Below are positions 41,652-49,271 of a stretch of 64,000 nucleotides of DNA, piece after piece. Positions within the stretch are counted from its first letter, which is position 1, and every line of letters begins with the position of its first letter. The translations under genes were made by a program, and so were the position numbers. The notes beneath the pieces are model-generated. The model had not been told where the DNA came from. It searched no databases and worked only from the letters and a program-made list of their open reading frames with translations. This stretch comes from JAWLHU01 sp049324875 (GTDB lineage Bacteria > Bacillota > Sulfobacillia > Symbiobacteriales > Symbiobacteriaceae), in contig JBMONC010000052.1 in NCBI GenBank assembly GCA_049324875.1, positions 20,526 through 84,525 of the forward strand. The letters run 5' to 3'.

Positions 41652-42481
41652 GCGGGCGGAAGGAGTCCCGGGTGAAGGCGGCCTGGGTGCAGGAGATCGG
41701 CCAGGTGGTGGAGCAGCGGGGCGACGGCGAGGTCTTCAAGCTGGTGCTGCGGGCCCCGGAGATCGCCCGGCGGGCGGTGGCGGGCCAGTTCGTGGAGGTC
41801 CGGCCGGTGCCGGCGGGCTCCGCCTCCCTGGACCCGCTGCTGCGGCGCCCCTTCTCCCTCTGCGAGATCCGGCCGGAAGCGGGGGAGATCAGCCTGATCT
41901 ACCGGGTGGTGGGGCGGGGGACCCGGGCACTGGCGGCCATCGGGCCGGGGGCGGGGCTGGACCTGCTGGGGCCGCTGGGCCACTCCTTCCCCGACCCGGC
42001 GGCCGGCTCGGGGAGGCTGCTGCTGGTGGGCGGCGGCCTGGGGATCCCGCCCATGGCGGCGGCGGCCGAGTGGGCGGTGGCCCGGGGGCGGGAGGTCAGC
42101 GCGATCCTGGGCGCCCGCTCCGCCCGCTACCTGGCCGGGGCGGAGGAGGTGGCGGCCTCGGGGGTGCCGGTGGTGACCGTCACCGACGACGGCTCCGCCG
42201 GGGAGCGGGCCTTCGTCACCCAGCCGCTGGAGCAGGCGCTGGCCGCCGGCGGGGTGGGCGAGGTCTGGGCCTGCGGCCCCGAGGGGATGCTGGTGGCGGT
42301 GAAGGAGCGCTGCGCCGCCGCCGGTGTGGACTGCTTCGTCTCGGTGGAGCGGTTCATGGCCTGCGGCTTCGGCGCCTGCATCGGCTGCACGGTGCCCAGG
42401 GCCGGGGCCGGCGGCTACCTGAAGACCTGCCAGGACGGCCCGGTCTTCGCAGCGGAGGAGGTGGAGCTGGGTGGCTTCTAG
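41648..42481 (+). CDS. pyrK: Dihydroorotate dehydrogenase B electron transfer subunit PyrK
   Basis: The 277-residue protein has an FAD domain (LLRRPFSLCEI, GRGTRALAAIGPGAGLDLLG), an NAD domain (LLVGGGLGIPPMAAAAEWAV; VWACGPEGMLVAVKE) and a C-terminal [2Fe-2S] site (CGFGACIGCTVP and a later KTCQDGPVF). It passes electrons from the PyrD flavin to NAD. The order pyrK-pyrD is the family standard. Start ATG 41648 overlaps pyrC; pyrD starts inside its 3' end. Confidence 0.95.
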   Translation: MSGRKESRVKAAWVQEIGQVVEQRGDGEVFKLVLRAPEIARRAVAGQFVEVRPVPAGSASLDPLLRRPFSLCEIRPEAGEISLIYRVVGRGTRALAAIGPGAGLDLLGPLGHSFPDPAAGSGRLLLVGGGLGIPPMAAAAEWAVARGREVSAILGARSARYLAGAEEVAASGVPVVTVTDDGSAGERAFVTQPLEQALAAGGVGEVWACGPEGMLVAVKERCAAAGVDCFVSVERFMACGFGACIGCTVPRAGAGGYLKTCQDGPVFAAEEVELGGF

Positions 42482-43535
42482 TGTAGATCTCTCGGTGGAG
42501 CTCTTCGGCCGCCGGTTCAAGAACCCGGTCTGGCCCGCCTCCGGCTGCTTCGGCTACGGCCGGGAGTTCGCTGAGGTGATGGATCTGTCCGAGATCGGCG
42601 CCATCTGCGTCAAGGGGACCGCCCCGGAGCCCTGGATCGGCAACCGGGGCACCCGGGTGGTGGAGACCCCCGGCGGGATGCTGAACGCCATCGGGCTGCA
42701 GAACCCGGGGATCGACCACTTCCTGAGCGTGGACTGGCCCTGGCTCCGCTCCATCGGGGCGACGGTGATCGTCAACATCGTCGGCCGGACGGTGGAGGAG
42801 TACGTGGAGGTGGCCCGCCGGCTGGAGGGCTCGGGGGTGGCGGCGGTGGAGCTGAACATCTCCTGCCCCAACGTGAAGGAGGGCGGCCTCGCCTTCGGCA
42901 CCTCGCTGAAGGGGGCGACCGAGGTGACCCAGGCGGTCCGGCGGGCGACCAGCCTGCCGCTGATCGTCAAGCTCTCCCCCAACGTGACCAACGTCGTCGA
43001 CTTCGCCCTGGCGGTGGAGGCGGCGGGGGCGGATGCGGTCAGCGTGATCAACACCCTGCTGGGGATGTCCATCGACATCCGCCGCAGGCGCCCCCACCTG
43101 GGCAACCTCTTCGGCGGCCTCTCCGGCCCCGGGATCAAGCCGGTCGCTCTGCGGATGGTCTGGCAGGTGGCCGGGGCGGTGAAGATCCCGGTGATCGGCA
43201 TCGGCGGGATCATGACCGGCGAGGATGCGGTGGAGTTCCTGATGGCCGGCGCCGCCGCCGTCCAGGTGGGGACCGCCTGCTTCATCAACCCCAGGGCCCC
43301 GCTGCAGATCGCCGAGGAGTTGGCCCAGTTCATGGCCGAGCAGGGCTACAGCCGGGTGGCGGACCTGGTAGGCGCCGCCCGCCCCAAGAGCGGCGCCGAG
43401 GGCAACCTCCCCCGCTTGGGCGAATCCACCGCCAAGGCCGAGGGCCAGAGCCAGTCCCCCGGCCAGGTCAAGAAGGCCCAGGGCCCCACGGCCGATGCCC
43501 TCCGCCAGTTCCTGAAGGATGCGGATCGAGCCTAG
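42471..43535 (+). CDS. pyrD: Dihydroorotate dehydrogenase B catalytic subunit
   Basis: The 354-residue FMN barrel enzyme oxidises dihydroorotate. Visible parts: FKNPVWPASGCFGYGREFAE, ELNISCPNVKEGGLAFGTSL (catalytic loop), VKLSPNVTNVVDFALAVEAA and GIGGIMTGEDAVEFLMAGA. The core ends near residue 300. A Ser/Gln/Lys-rich tail of about 40-45 residues follows (LGESTAKAEGQSQSPGQVKK) and is not part of the usual family length of about 305. The stop codon touches the assembly gap. GTG 42471 has RBS GGAGGAGG. Confidence 0.95.
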   Translation: MASSVDLSVELFGRRFKNPVWPASGCFGYGREFAEVMDLSEIGAICVKGTAPEPWIGNRGTRVVETPGGMLNAIGLQNPGIDHFLSVDWPWLRSIGATVIVNIVGRTVEEYVEVARRLEGSGVAAVELNISCPNVKEGGLAFGTSLKGATEVTQAVRRATSLPLIVKLSPNVTNVVDFALAVEAAGADAVSVINTLLGMSIDIRRRRPHLGNLFGGLSGPGIKPVALRMVWQVAGAVKIPVIGIGGIMTGEDAVEFLMAGAAAVQVGTACFINPRAPLQIAEELAQFMAEQGYSRVADLVGAARPKSGAEGNLPRLGESTAKAEGQSQSPGQVKKAQGPTADALRQFLKDADRA

Positions 43536-43635
43536 NNNNNNNNNNNNNNNNNNNNNNNNNNNNNNNNNNNNNNNNNNNNNNNNNNNNNNNNNNNNNNNNN
43601 NNNNNNNNNNNNNNNNNNNNNNNNNNNNNNNNNNN
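43536..43635. other. Assembly gap (100 N) between pyrD and pyrE
   Basis: The N-run starts at the base after the pyrD stop codon. I see no duplicated flank here, so true sequence of unknown length may be missing. Confidence 0.9.
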
Positions 43636-43649
43636 AAAGGAGGCGCAAC

Positions 43650-44237
43650 ATGCTCACCCATGACGAGGTTTTCGCCATCCTGCGCGAGACCGGCACCCTG
43701 CGGGAGGGCCACTTCCGGCTGACCTCGGGGCGCCACTCGGATCGCTTCTTCCTGATGCCCCACGCCTTCCAGTACCCGGAGCAGACCGAGCGGCTCTGCG
43801 CCGGGCTGGCCTCGCTCTTCGCCGACGAGCCGGTGGAGACGGTGATCGGGCCGGCCACCGGGGGGATCATCCTGGCCTATGAGGTGGCCCGACAGTTGGG
43901 GCGGCTGCAAGGGCGGCCGGTTCGGGCGGTCTTCACCGAGAAGACGGAGGACGGCGGGATGGCGCTGAAGCGGCAGTGGAGCCTCCGGCCCGGGGAGCGG
44001 GTGCTGATGGTGGAGGATGCGGTCACCACCGGGGGCTCCGTCCAGAAGGCGATGGAGGCGGTCCGCTCCTTCGAGCCGGCCATCGTGGGGCTGGCCTGCA
44101 TCGTCGACCGGTCCAACGGGCAGGTCGAGTTCGGGGTGCCTATGCGCTCCCTGGTCCAGGTGCAGGTGGAGTCCTGGCTGCCCGAGGAGTGCCCGCTCTG
44201 CCGGCAGGGGATCGAGCTGGTCAAGCCCAAGGGATAG
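43650..44237 (+). CDS. pyrE: Orotate phosphoribosyltransferase
   Basis: The 195-residue enzyme turns orotate plus PRPP into OMP. The PRPP motif is RVLMVEDAVTTGGSVQKAME. The N-terminal orotate part includes LREGHFRLTSGRHSDRFFLM. The C-terminal end has two cysteines (ECPLCRQGIEL), as in the archaeal/Thermus-like form. RBS AAAGGAGG is at 43636-43643, just after the gap. It is the last gene of the operon. Confidence 0.95.
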   Translation: MLTHDEVFAILRETGTLREGHFRLTSGRHSDRFFLMPHAFQYPEQTERLCAGLASLFADEPVETVIGPATGGIILAYEVARQLGRLQGRPVRAVFTEKTEDGGMALKRQWSLRPGERVLMVEDAVTTGGSVQKAMEAVRSFEPAIVGLACIVDRSNGQVEFGVPMRSLVQVQVESWLPEECPLCRQGIELVKPKG

Positions 44238-44240
44238 CTG

Positions 44241-44267
44241 TTAGCACTCGCCCCCGGCGACTGCTAA
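44241..44267. promoter_or_regulatory. CIRCE-like HrcA operator
   Basis: TTAGCACTC at 44241-44249, then a 9-base spacer, then GACTGCTAA at 44259-44267. The CIRCE consensus is TTAGCACTC-N9-GAGTGCTAA, so 17 of 18 fixed bases match. It lies 7 bp upstream of a SigA-type -35 box. HrcA would repress the zinc-ribbon gene here outside heat shock. Confidence 0.65.
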
Positions 44268-44274
44268 AACCCTC

Positions 44275-44303
44275 TTGAATCCCTTCCAGGGCCGTTGTAG
44301 AAT
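44275..44303 (+). promoter_or_regulatory. SigA-type promoter of the zinc-ribbon gene
   Basis: TTGAAT at 44275-44280 and TAGAAT at 44298-44303 are 17 bp apart. Confidence 0.78.
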
Positions 44304-44356
44304 CAGAAACGATATCGTCATCCATCTGGATCGATGCGCAAAGGGGGGAGACTAGC

Positions 44357-44593
44357 ATGCCGATCTACGAGTACAAGTGCAACTCCTGCGCCCAGGTCTT
44401 CGAGGAGCTGGTGCCGATGAACACCGAGGGGGATCACCTGAAGTGCCCCCAGTGCGGCCACGTTGGCGCTCGGCGTCTTATCTCCGCCTTTGCCGCCCAT
44501 GGCCTGGAGAACGGGCATATCGCCGTCGGCCACAAGCTGACCGGCAAGAGCTCCGGCGGGGAGTCCAGCGAGTCCACGCCCAAGAGCGCCTGA
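44357..44593 (+). CDS. FmdB family zinc-ribbon protein
   Basis: The 78-residue protein opens with the FmdB/CxxC pattern MPIYEYKCNSCAQVFEELVP and has a second pair in LKCPQCGHVGARRL. Four cysteines should hold zinc. The tail is Ser/Gly/Glu-rich. FmdB-type proteins are widespread putative regulators with no firm function. RBS GGGGGGAG is at 44343-44350. The promoter has a CIRCE-like site just upstream, which links the gene to the heat-shock repressor HrcA. Confidence 0.85.
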   Translation: MPIYEYKCNSCAQVFEELVPMNTEGDHLKCPQCGHVGARRLISAFAAHGLENGHIAVGHKLTGKSSGGESSESTPKSA

Positions 44594-44640
44594 GGCGCCG
44601 CCTGTGCGTGCCACTAGGTAGTGGCCTGGCGGGAGCGTGA

Positions 44641-44678
44641 CGGGGAGGCCGTGGGGCGGTCTCCCCGCTCTTCGTCTT
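44641..44678 (+). terminator. Terminator after the zinc-ribbon gene
   Basis: CGGGGAG pairs with CTCCCCG across GC-rich inner pairs, followed by CTCTTCGTCTT. Confidence 0.6.
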
Positions 44679-44698
44679 GGGTGGGAGGAGATTTCTGG

Positions 44699-44728
44699 TT
44701 GCGAAGCGATTCCGCCGGATGCTATCAT
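44699..44728 (+). promoter_or_regulatory. SigA-type promoter of the small iron-sulfur protein gene
   Basis: TTGCGA at 44699-44704 and TATCAT at 44723-44728 are 18 bp apart. Confidence 0.6.
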
Positions 44729-44750
44729 GCAGGGTGGGGAGGGAAGAGCG

Positions 44751-45011
44751 ATGCGCCGTATCAAGTATAATGGGGAAGAGTATTTGATCCACACCCGCTC
44801 CGGCCTGCGCGTGCTGGACGTGATGCGGGATCACGGCATTGGTGCTGGCTGCGACTGCGATGGGGTGCAGCACTCCACCGAGCAGTGCACCGTCCAGTGG
44901 CCCAAGGACACCGCCTTTCTGCTGACCGCTCCCACCGACTTCGAGCGGAAGGTGCTGGGCGACAAGCTGAATCAGGGGTACCGCCTCGCCTGCCAGGCGA
45001 TCTTCAAGTAG
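44751..45011 (+). CDS. Small [2Fe-2S]-ferredoxin-like protein with atypical cysteine spacing
   Basis: The 86-residue protein begins with a ferredoxin-like beta-grasp (MRRIKYNGEEYLIHTRSGLR, VLDVMRDHG). The loop IGAGCDCDGVQHSTEQCTVQ carries Cys residues as C-x-C-x8-C, and a fourth Cys lies near the end (ACQAIF). Plant-type ferredoxins have C-x4-C-x2-C, so the cluster site differs and may be altered. Function is unknown. RBS GGGAGGGA is at 44736-44743. It is a single-gene unit. Confidence 0.65.
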   Translation: MRRIKYNGEEYLIHTRSGLRVLDVMRDHGIGAGCDCDGVQHSTEQCTVQWPKDTAFLLTAPTDFERKVLGDKLNQGYRLACQAIFK

Positions 45012-45020
45012 CAGAAACGG

Positions 45021-45048
45021 GGCGCCGGAGAGATCCGGCGCCTCCTCT
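45021..45048 (+). terminator. Hairpin terminator candidate after the ferredoxin-like gene
   Basis: There is a perfect 9-bp stem, GGCGCCGGA / TCCGGCGCC, with a GAGA tetraloop, then TCCTCTGTG. Confidence 0.65.
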
Positions 45049-45077
45049 GTGTGATGAGCTGAGGGAACCGAACCGCC

Positions 45078-46025
45078 ATGACCCCCATCCACCGGATTGG
45101 TCCTACTCTCTGGTCCTATCTGCAGGCCCACGCCCTGGGTGAGCCCGACGGGGCCTGCCACCCTGTCACCCTGAACCCCTGGGCGGGGCGGAGCCCGCTG
45201 CGGCCCGGCCCCGCTGACCTGGCCGACTGGGAGTACATCGCCCGCTGTGCGGGCAGCCCACGGCCCGAGGCGCCCTACAGCATGGCGATCGGGCTGGCCG
45301 GGGAGCGGCCGGTCGGCTTCGTGGAGAGTTCTGCCCCCACCCCGGCCACCTGCGCCGCCGGCGCAGCGCTGCTGCGGGAGGCGGGGGCGACCCAGATCAT
45401 CACCGTCTGCCGCCCCACCCCCGGCGGGGTGCTGCACGTGCGCAGCCTGATGGCCTCCCTCTGGTGGGAGCGGGACGGGCTCCCCACCAGCCACACCTAC
45501 CTCGGCCCCGAGACCCACCGGCCGCTCCCCTTCGCCTGGCCCGAGGGCGGGCTGGCGCCGGCCCCCGCGGGGGAGCTGCGGGTGGTCCGCAACCCCGAGC
45601 TGACCCCGGAGCAGGCGGCGGTCACCCGCTGGCTCCAGGAGGACCCGGCGGCGCCCCTGCGCTATGCTGCCTTTCTGGGCGACTGGCCGGTCTGCGTTGC
45701 CAACGTGATCCACGGCCCGCTGGAGGGGTTCGGCTCGGACGCTACCGCCCGCTGGTCGGCCGGGGAACAGGAGCCGGTCTGCCGGATCAAGTGGATCGCC
45801 TCCCTGCTGATGGGCGGCGGCATCGGCTCCGCCCTGGTCGCCCGGATCGAGGCCGACGCCCGGCAGGCGGGGCTGTCCAGCATCGTCCTGGAGGCGGCGC
45901 CCTTCACCACCACCGATCGGTTCTGGAGCCGGCTCGGCTTCCGCATGGTGGAGCGGGACCCCCACGTCCCCTACCGCTACATGGAGAAGCGGCTGGAGCC
46001 GGTCGCACCGCAGCTCTCCGCCTGA
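45078..46025 (+). CDS. GNAT family N-acetyltransferase
   Basis: The 315-residue protein has a C-terminal GNAT fold. The acetyl-CoA loop is MGGGIGSALVARIEADARQA. The end shows LEAAPFTTTDRFWSRLGFRM, typical of the family. The N-terminal 150 residues are of unclear fold and may be a second, degenerate GNAT half (GATQIITVCRPTPGGVLHV). The substrate is unknown. ATG 45078 has RBS TGAGGGA. It has no operon partner. Confidence 0.82.
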   Translation: MTPIHRIGPTLWSYLQAHALGEPDGACHPVTLNPWAGRSPLRPGPADLADWEYIARCAGSPRPEAPYSMAIGLAGERPVGFVESSAPTPATCAAGAALLREAGATQIITVCRPTPGGVLHVRSLMASLWWERDGLPTSHTYLGPETHRPLPFAWPEGGLAPAPAGELRVVRNPELTPEQAAVTRWLQEDPAAPLRYAAFLGDWPVCVANVIHGPLEGFGSDATARWSAGEQEPVCRIKWIASLLMGGGIGSALVARIEADARQAGLSSIVLEAAPFTTTDRFWSRLGFRMVERDPHVPYRYMEKRLEPVAPQLSA

Positions 46026-46109
46026 TTTGACACCGCCGCCTGGGCCCGAACCTTTTGGCCGGGAAGACTACTCTTCAGGGTAACAGGCAGGGAGAAGGAG
46101 GAGTCTGCT

Positions 46110-46424
46110 GTGATCGTGACCACGACCCACTCGGTGGAGGGGCGGGGGATCGCCGGCTACCTGGGGATCGTCAGCGGGGAGACCATCATGGGCGCCAACT
46201 TCATGCGGGACATCGCCGCCTCCATCACCGACTTCATCGGCGGCCGCTCCGGGGCCTACGAGTCGAAGCTGCGGGAGGGGCGCTCCGCCTGCCTGCACGA
46301 GATGGTGGGCGAGGCCCACCGGCTGGGCGCCGATGCCATCGTCGGCGTCGACATCGACTACGAGGTGCTGGGCCAGTCGATGCTGATGGTGACCGCCAGC
46401 GGCACGGCGGTGAAGCTGCGCTGA
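46110..46424 (+). CDS. YbjQ family (UPF0145) heavy-metal-binding-domain protein
   Basis: The 104-residue protein matches YbjQ over its full length: IVTTTHSVEGRGIAGYLGIV, GETIMGANFMRDIAASITDF and HRLGADAIVGVDIDYEVLG. The protein forms a pentameric ring in known structures; its role is unknown. GTG 46110 has RBS AAGGAGGAG. A terminator follows. Confidence 0.93.
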   Translation: MIVTTTHSVEGRGIAGYLGIVSGETIMGANFMRDIAASITDFIGGRSGAYESKLREGRSACLHEMVGEAHRLGADAIVGVDIDYEVLGQSMLMVTASGTAVKLR

Positions 46425-46429
46425 GCGGA

Positions 46430-46463
46430 AGGACCCGCCCCCAGATGGGGTGCGGGTCCTCCT
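46430..46463 (+). terminator. Terminator between ybjQ-type gene and torD-type gene
   Basis: AGGACCCGC (46430-46438) pairs with GCGGGTCCT (46452-46460), then CCTTCGTT. It separates convergent units. Confidence 0.75.
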
Positions 46464-46476
46464 TCGTTCAAGGGGA

Positions 46477-47073
46477 TCAGACCGGGCGGTCCTGGCTGAC
46501 AAAGGCGGCGGTCAGCTCCAGCAGGTCCTGGTAGAAGCGGGGGGCGCCCCGCTTCTTTGCGTCCGCAGCCAGCTCCCACAGCCAGTCCAGGTGCTGGCGG
46601 CGGAACAGCTCCTGCTGCTCCGGCGTCCCCTCCTCGACCAGCCAGGCCATCAGCTCCAGCTCCAGCGCCAGGTGGTCCGGGGCGTGGGCCAGCCCCGGCG
46701 GCAGTTCGACCCCCAGTTCAGCGTAGAGCGCCCGGAGATGGGCGGCGGGGTCGCCACCCAGCCAGCCCTTCTCGGCGGCGATGGGCAGTCCGGCCGAGGG
46801 GTCGGTGGTCCAGGGCTTGTAGAGCGACTCCACCGGGCGGACGGGATGGCCCGGCGCTGCCAGGGCCTCCCGGTACTCCGCCACCGCCTGGTGGCAGGGG
46901 CGGGGACCCAGCGACGGGGGCACCGCCAGATCCAGCCCGAGCGCTCGCAGGACCGCCTCGATCTCCCGACTCCAGTCGCCGGCGCAGACCGGCTCCCAGC
47001 TCTCCGCATCGGGGGCGTAGAGGGGGAGGGCGAGCAAGGCATAAAGACGAGCCCGGGCCTCGGTCCTGGTCAT
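46477..47073 (-). CDS. TorD/DmsD family molybdoenzyme chaperone
   Basis: The 198-residue all-helical protein has the family hallmarks RARLYALLALPLYAPDAESW, a Pro-rich SLYKPWTTDP loop and the region LALELELMAWLVEEGTPEQQ followed by QHLDWLWELAADA. Such chaperones hold the Tat signal peptide and cofactor-free form of a specific molybdoenzyme. The gene lies directly behind the molybdoenzyme gene, so this is its partner. ATG 47073 has RBS GGAGGCGAGG. Confidence 0.9.
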   Translation of the reverse strand: MTRTEARARLYALLALPLYAPDAESWEPVCAGDWSREIEAVLRALGLDLAVPPSLGPRPCHQAVAEYREALAAPGHPVRPVESLYKPWTTDPSAGLPIAAEKGWLGGDPAAHLRALYAELGVELPPGLAHAPDHLALELELMAWLVEEGTPEQQELFRRQHLDWLWELAADAKKRGAPRFYQDLLELTAAFVSQDRPV

Positions 47074-47090
47074 GGCGCCTCGCCTCCGGG

Positions 47091-49271
47091 TCATGCCTTC
47101 TCGACCTCGACCACCACCTCCATCATCATGGCGTGGCCGGCGATCGGCTCGGTCTGGAAGGGGACGAAGTCATTGAAGGAGAGGCCAACGCCCCGGGCCC
47201 GGCTCAGGTAGGGCGACCAGCTGCCGTAGCCGGCAGGGAGGTAGACCGCCTCCGGGTGGATCCGCTCGGTCACCTTGGCCCTCACCGTGCCGGTGGCCCG
47301 ATCGGACCGGACCACCACCAGATCGCCGTCGGCGATGCCCAGGGCGGCCGCCCGGCCGGCGTTGATCCAGAGCCGCTCCCCGTCGTAGTCCCTGGTGATC
47401 TGCAGCAGGTAGGGGTTGTTCAGGCTGGCCGAGTGGGTGTGGTAGCCCTGCTTGCCGTGGATCAGCCGGAACTGCCTGGGGTTGAGCCCACTGGGCGCCA
47501 CCTTGGGCGGGATCCAGGTGGGCACGGCGCTGAAGCCCGCCTTCTCAAACTTGGCGCTGGCGAACTCGACCTTGCCCGAGCCGGTCTTGAACTTCAGCGG
47601 ACCGCCGGCGGCAGGGGCTGCGGCCAGCTTGATGGCGCCCTTCTGGCGGAGCTCATCCAGGGTGATCCCCAGCGGGGCCAGCCTTGCCGCATTCAGCTCA
47701 TCCAGGGTGAAGTTGAAGTACGGGTCGACGCCCAGCCGCCGGGCCAGGCCCGTGATGATCTCCTCGAAGCCCCGGGTCTCCGGGTGTACCTTCTCCACCA
47801 CCCGGGTCCGCATCGCCACCGAGGGCCCTGAGTAGGCCTCGACGATCTCCTCCCGCTCCAGGAAGGAGGGCTCCGGCAGCACACAGTGGGCCAGCATCGC
47901 CGTCTCGGAGAGGTAGGGATCGACCACCACCAGCAGCTCCAGGGCGCTGAAGCCCTCGCTCATGTGCTGGGGATCGGGGAAGTTCCGCACCGGGTTGTGA
48001 TGGCGGATCAGGCCCGCCTTCACCTTGCCCTCCTTCGCCTTCTGCGCCAGGAGGTGGGGCAGGCCCTGGGAGGGAGCCAGAGGGAACTCGCCCGGCACGC
48101 CGGCCCCGTCGACCCGCGCCACCTTGGGCTTGGGCGGGTTCGGGTGGAGTTCCGGATCCAGGCTGCCCAGGGCCGGACCGCTGGAGAAGGTGAGGCCGCC
48201 CGGCTTCCCCGGATTCCCCAGGAGGGCGTTGACGATGCCGACCATGCGGGCGGTCTCGGTGGAGTTGGCGTAGTTGTAGCCAAAGCCGCCCTTCCAGCTC
48301 GGGTCGATCACAGCGCTGGGCTTCGCCGCCGCCAGTTCCAGGGCCAGCCGGGTGATCGTCCCGGTGTCGATGCCGGTGATCCCGGCAGCCCAGGCCGGGG
48401 TGTAGGGCTGTACCGCCTCCGCCAGCCGGTCGAAGCCGGTGGTTTGCTCCGCCACGAAGGCCTCATCGTAGAGCTTTTCGCTGATCAGGAGGTGGGCGAT
48501 GGCCAGGAGCAGGGCCAGGTCGGTGCCGGGCCGGATCGGGAGCCACTCGGTGGCCAACCCCGCCGAGACGCTCTGGCGCGGGTCGATCACCACGACCTTG
48601 GCCCCGGAGGCGATCGCCTTGGCCAGGGCGCTGGTATAGCCGGTCTTGATCCCCTCGGCGGGGTTGCGCCCCATCAGCACGATGTACTTGCTGCGGGCCA
48701 GGTCGGCGCCGGGCGTGGCGCCGAAGACGGCGGAGTAGCCGGCGGCCAGCGAGGTGTTGCAGGAGGCGTTGTGCGTCAGGGTGTTGGGGGAGCCCAGGGC
48801 GTGGGCGAACCGGACACCGTAGAAGGCGCCCAGGGGGCGGGGGTTCTGCCCGATGAAGAAGGCTCCCGGCCCGTGCGCCTTCAGGATCGCCGCCAGCTTC
48901 TCGGCGATCTCGTCCAGCGCCTGCTCATAGGAGATCGGCTCGAAGCGGTCGCCCACCCGCTTCAGCGGCTGGGTCAGCCGGTCGGGGTCGTAGACCTGGG
49001 TGAGCACGGCGTGGGCCCGGGCGCAGAGCTTGCCCTTGTTCTGCCCATGATCCGGGTGGCCCTCCGCCTTCCAGACCCGCCCGTTCTTCACATGGACCAG
49101 CATGCCGCAGTGGGAGGAGCAGCCGTTGCACATGGTGGGCCGCACCTCGGTCGGGGCCAGGGAGGCCGCCTCAGCCCAGCGGGTCATGTCCAGCAGCGGG
49201 GCGGCGGCCGCCACCGTGCCGGCCACCAGGCCGGTCCTCAGCAGGGAGCGGCGAGTGTAGGTACCTGTCAT
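47091..49271 (-). CDS. Tat-exported molybdopterin oxidoreductase (DMSO reductase family, PsrA/PhsA/TtrA-like)
   Basis: The 726-residue catalytic subunit starts with a twin-arginine signal (YTRRSLLRTGLVAGTVAAAA), so it acts outside the membrane. The [4Fe-4S] site is C48-x2-C51-x3-C55-x27-C83. The molybdenum ligand is probably C171 (LTHNASCNTSLA), as in polysulfide and thiosulfate reductases. A molybdopterin-guanine dinucleotide domain with GYHTHSASLNNPYLLQITRD closes the protein. The electron subunit is coded just upstream with a 4-bp overlap; the chaperone is downstream. The substrate is not certain; nearby TusA/YeeE genes favour a sulfur compound. Confidence 0.9.
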   Translation of the reverse strand: MTGTYTRRSLLRTGLVAGTVAAAAPLLDMTRWAEAASLAPTEVRPTMCNGCSSHCGMLVHVKNGRVWKAEGHPDHGQNKGKLCARAHAVLTQVYDPDRLTQPLKRVGDRFEPISYEQALDEIAEKLAAILKAHGPGAFFIGQNPRPLGAFYGVRFAHALGSPNTLTHNASCNTSLAAGYSAVFGATPGADLARSKYIVLMGRNPAEGIKTGYTSALAKAIASGAKVVVIDPRQSVSAGLATEWLPIRPGTDLALLLAIAHLLISEKLYDEAFVAEQTTGFDRLAEAVQPYTPAWAAGITGIDTGTITRLALELAAAKPSAVIDPSWKGGFGYNYANSTETARMVGIVNALLGNPGKPGGLTFSSGPALGSLDPELHPNPPKPKVARVDGAGVPGEFPLAPSQGLPHLLAQKAKEGKVKAGLIRHHNPVRNFPDPQHMSEGFSALELLVVVDPYLSETAMLAHCVLPEPSFLEREEIVEAYSGPSVAMRTRVVEKVHPETRGFEEIITGLARRLGVDPYFNFTLDELNAARLAPLGITLDELRQKGAIKLAAAPAAGGPLKFKTGSGKVEFASAKFEKAGFSAVPTWIPPKVAPSGLNPRQFRLIHGKQGYHTHSASLNNPYLLQITRDYDGERLWINAGRAAALGIADGDLVVVRSDRATGTVRAKVTERIHPEAVYLPAGYGSWSPYLSRARGVGLSFNDFVPFQTEPIAGHAMMMEVVVEVEKA

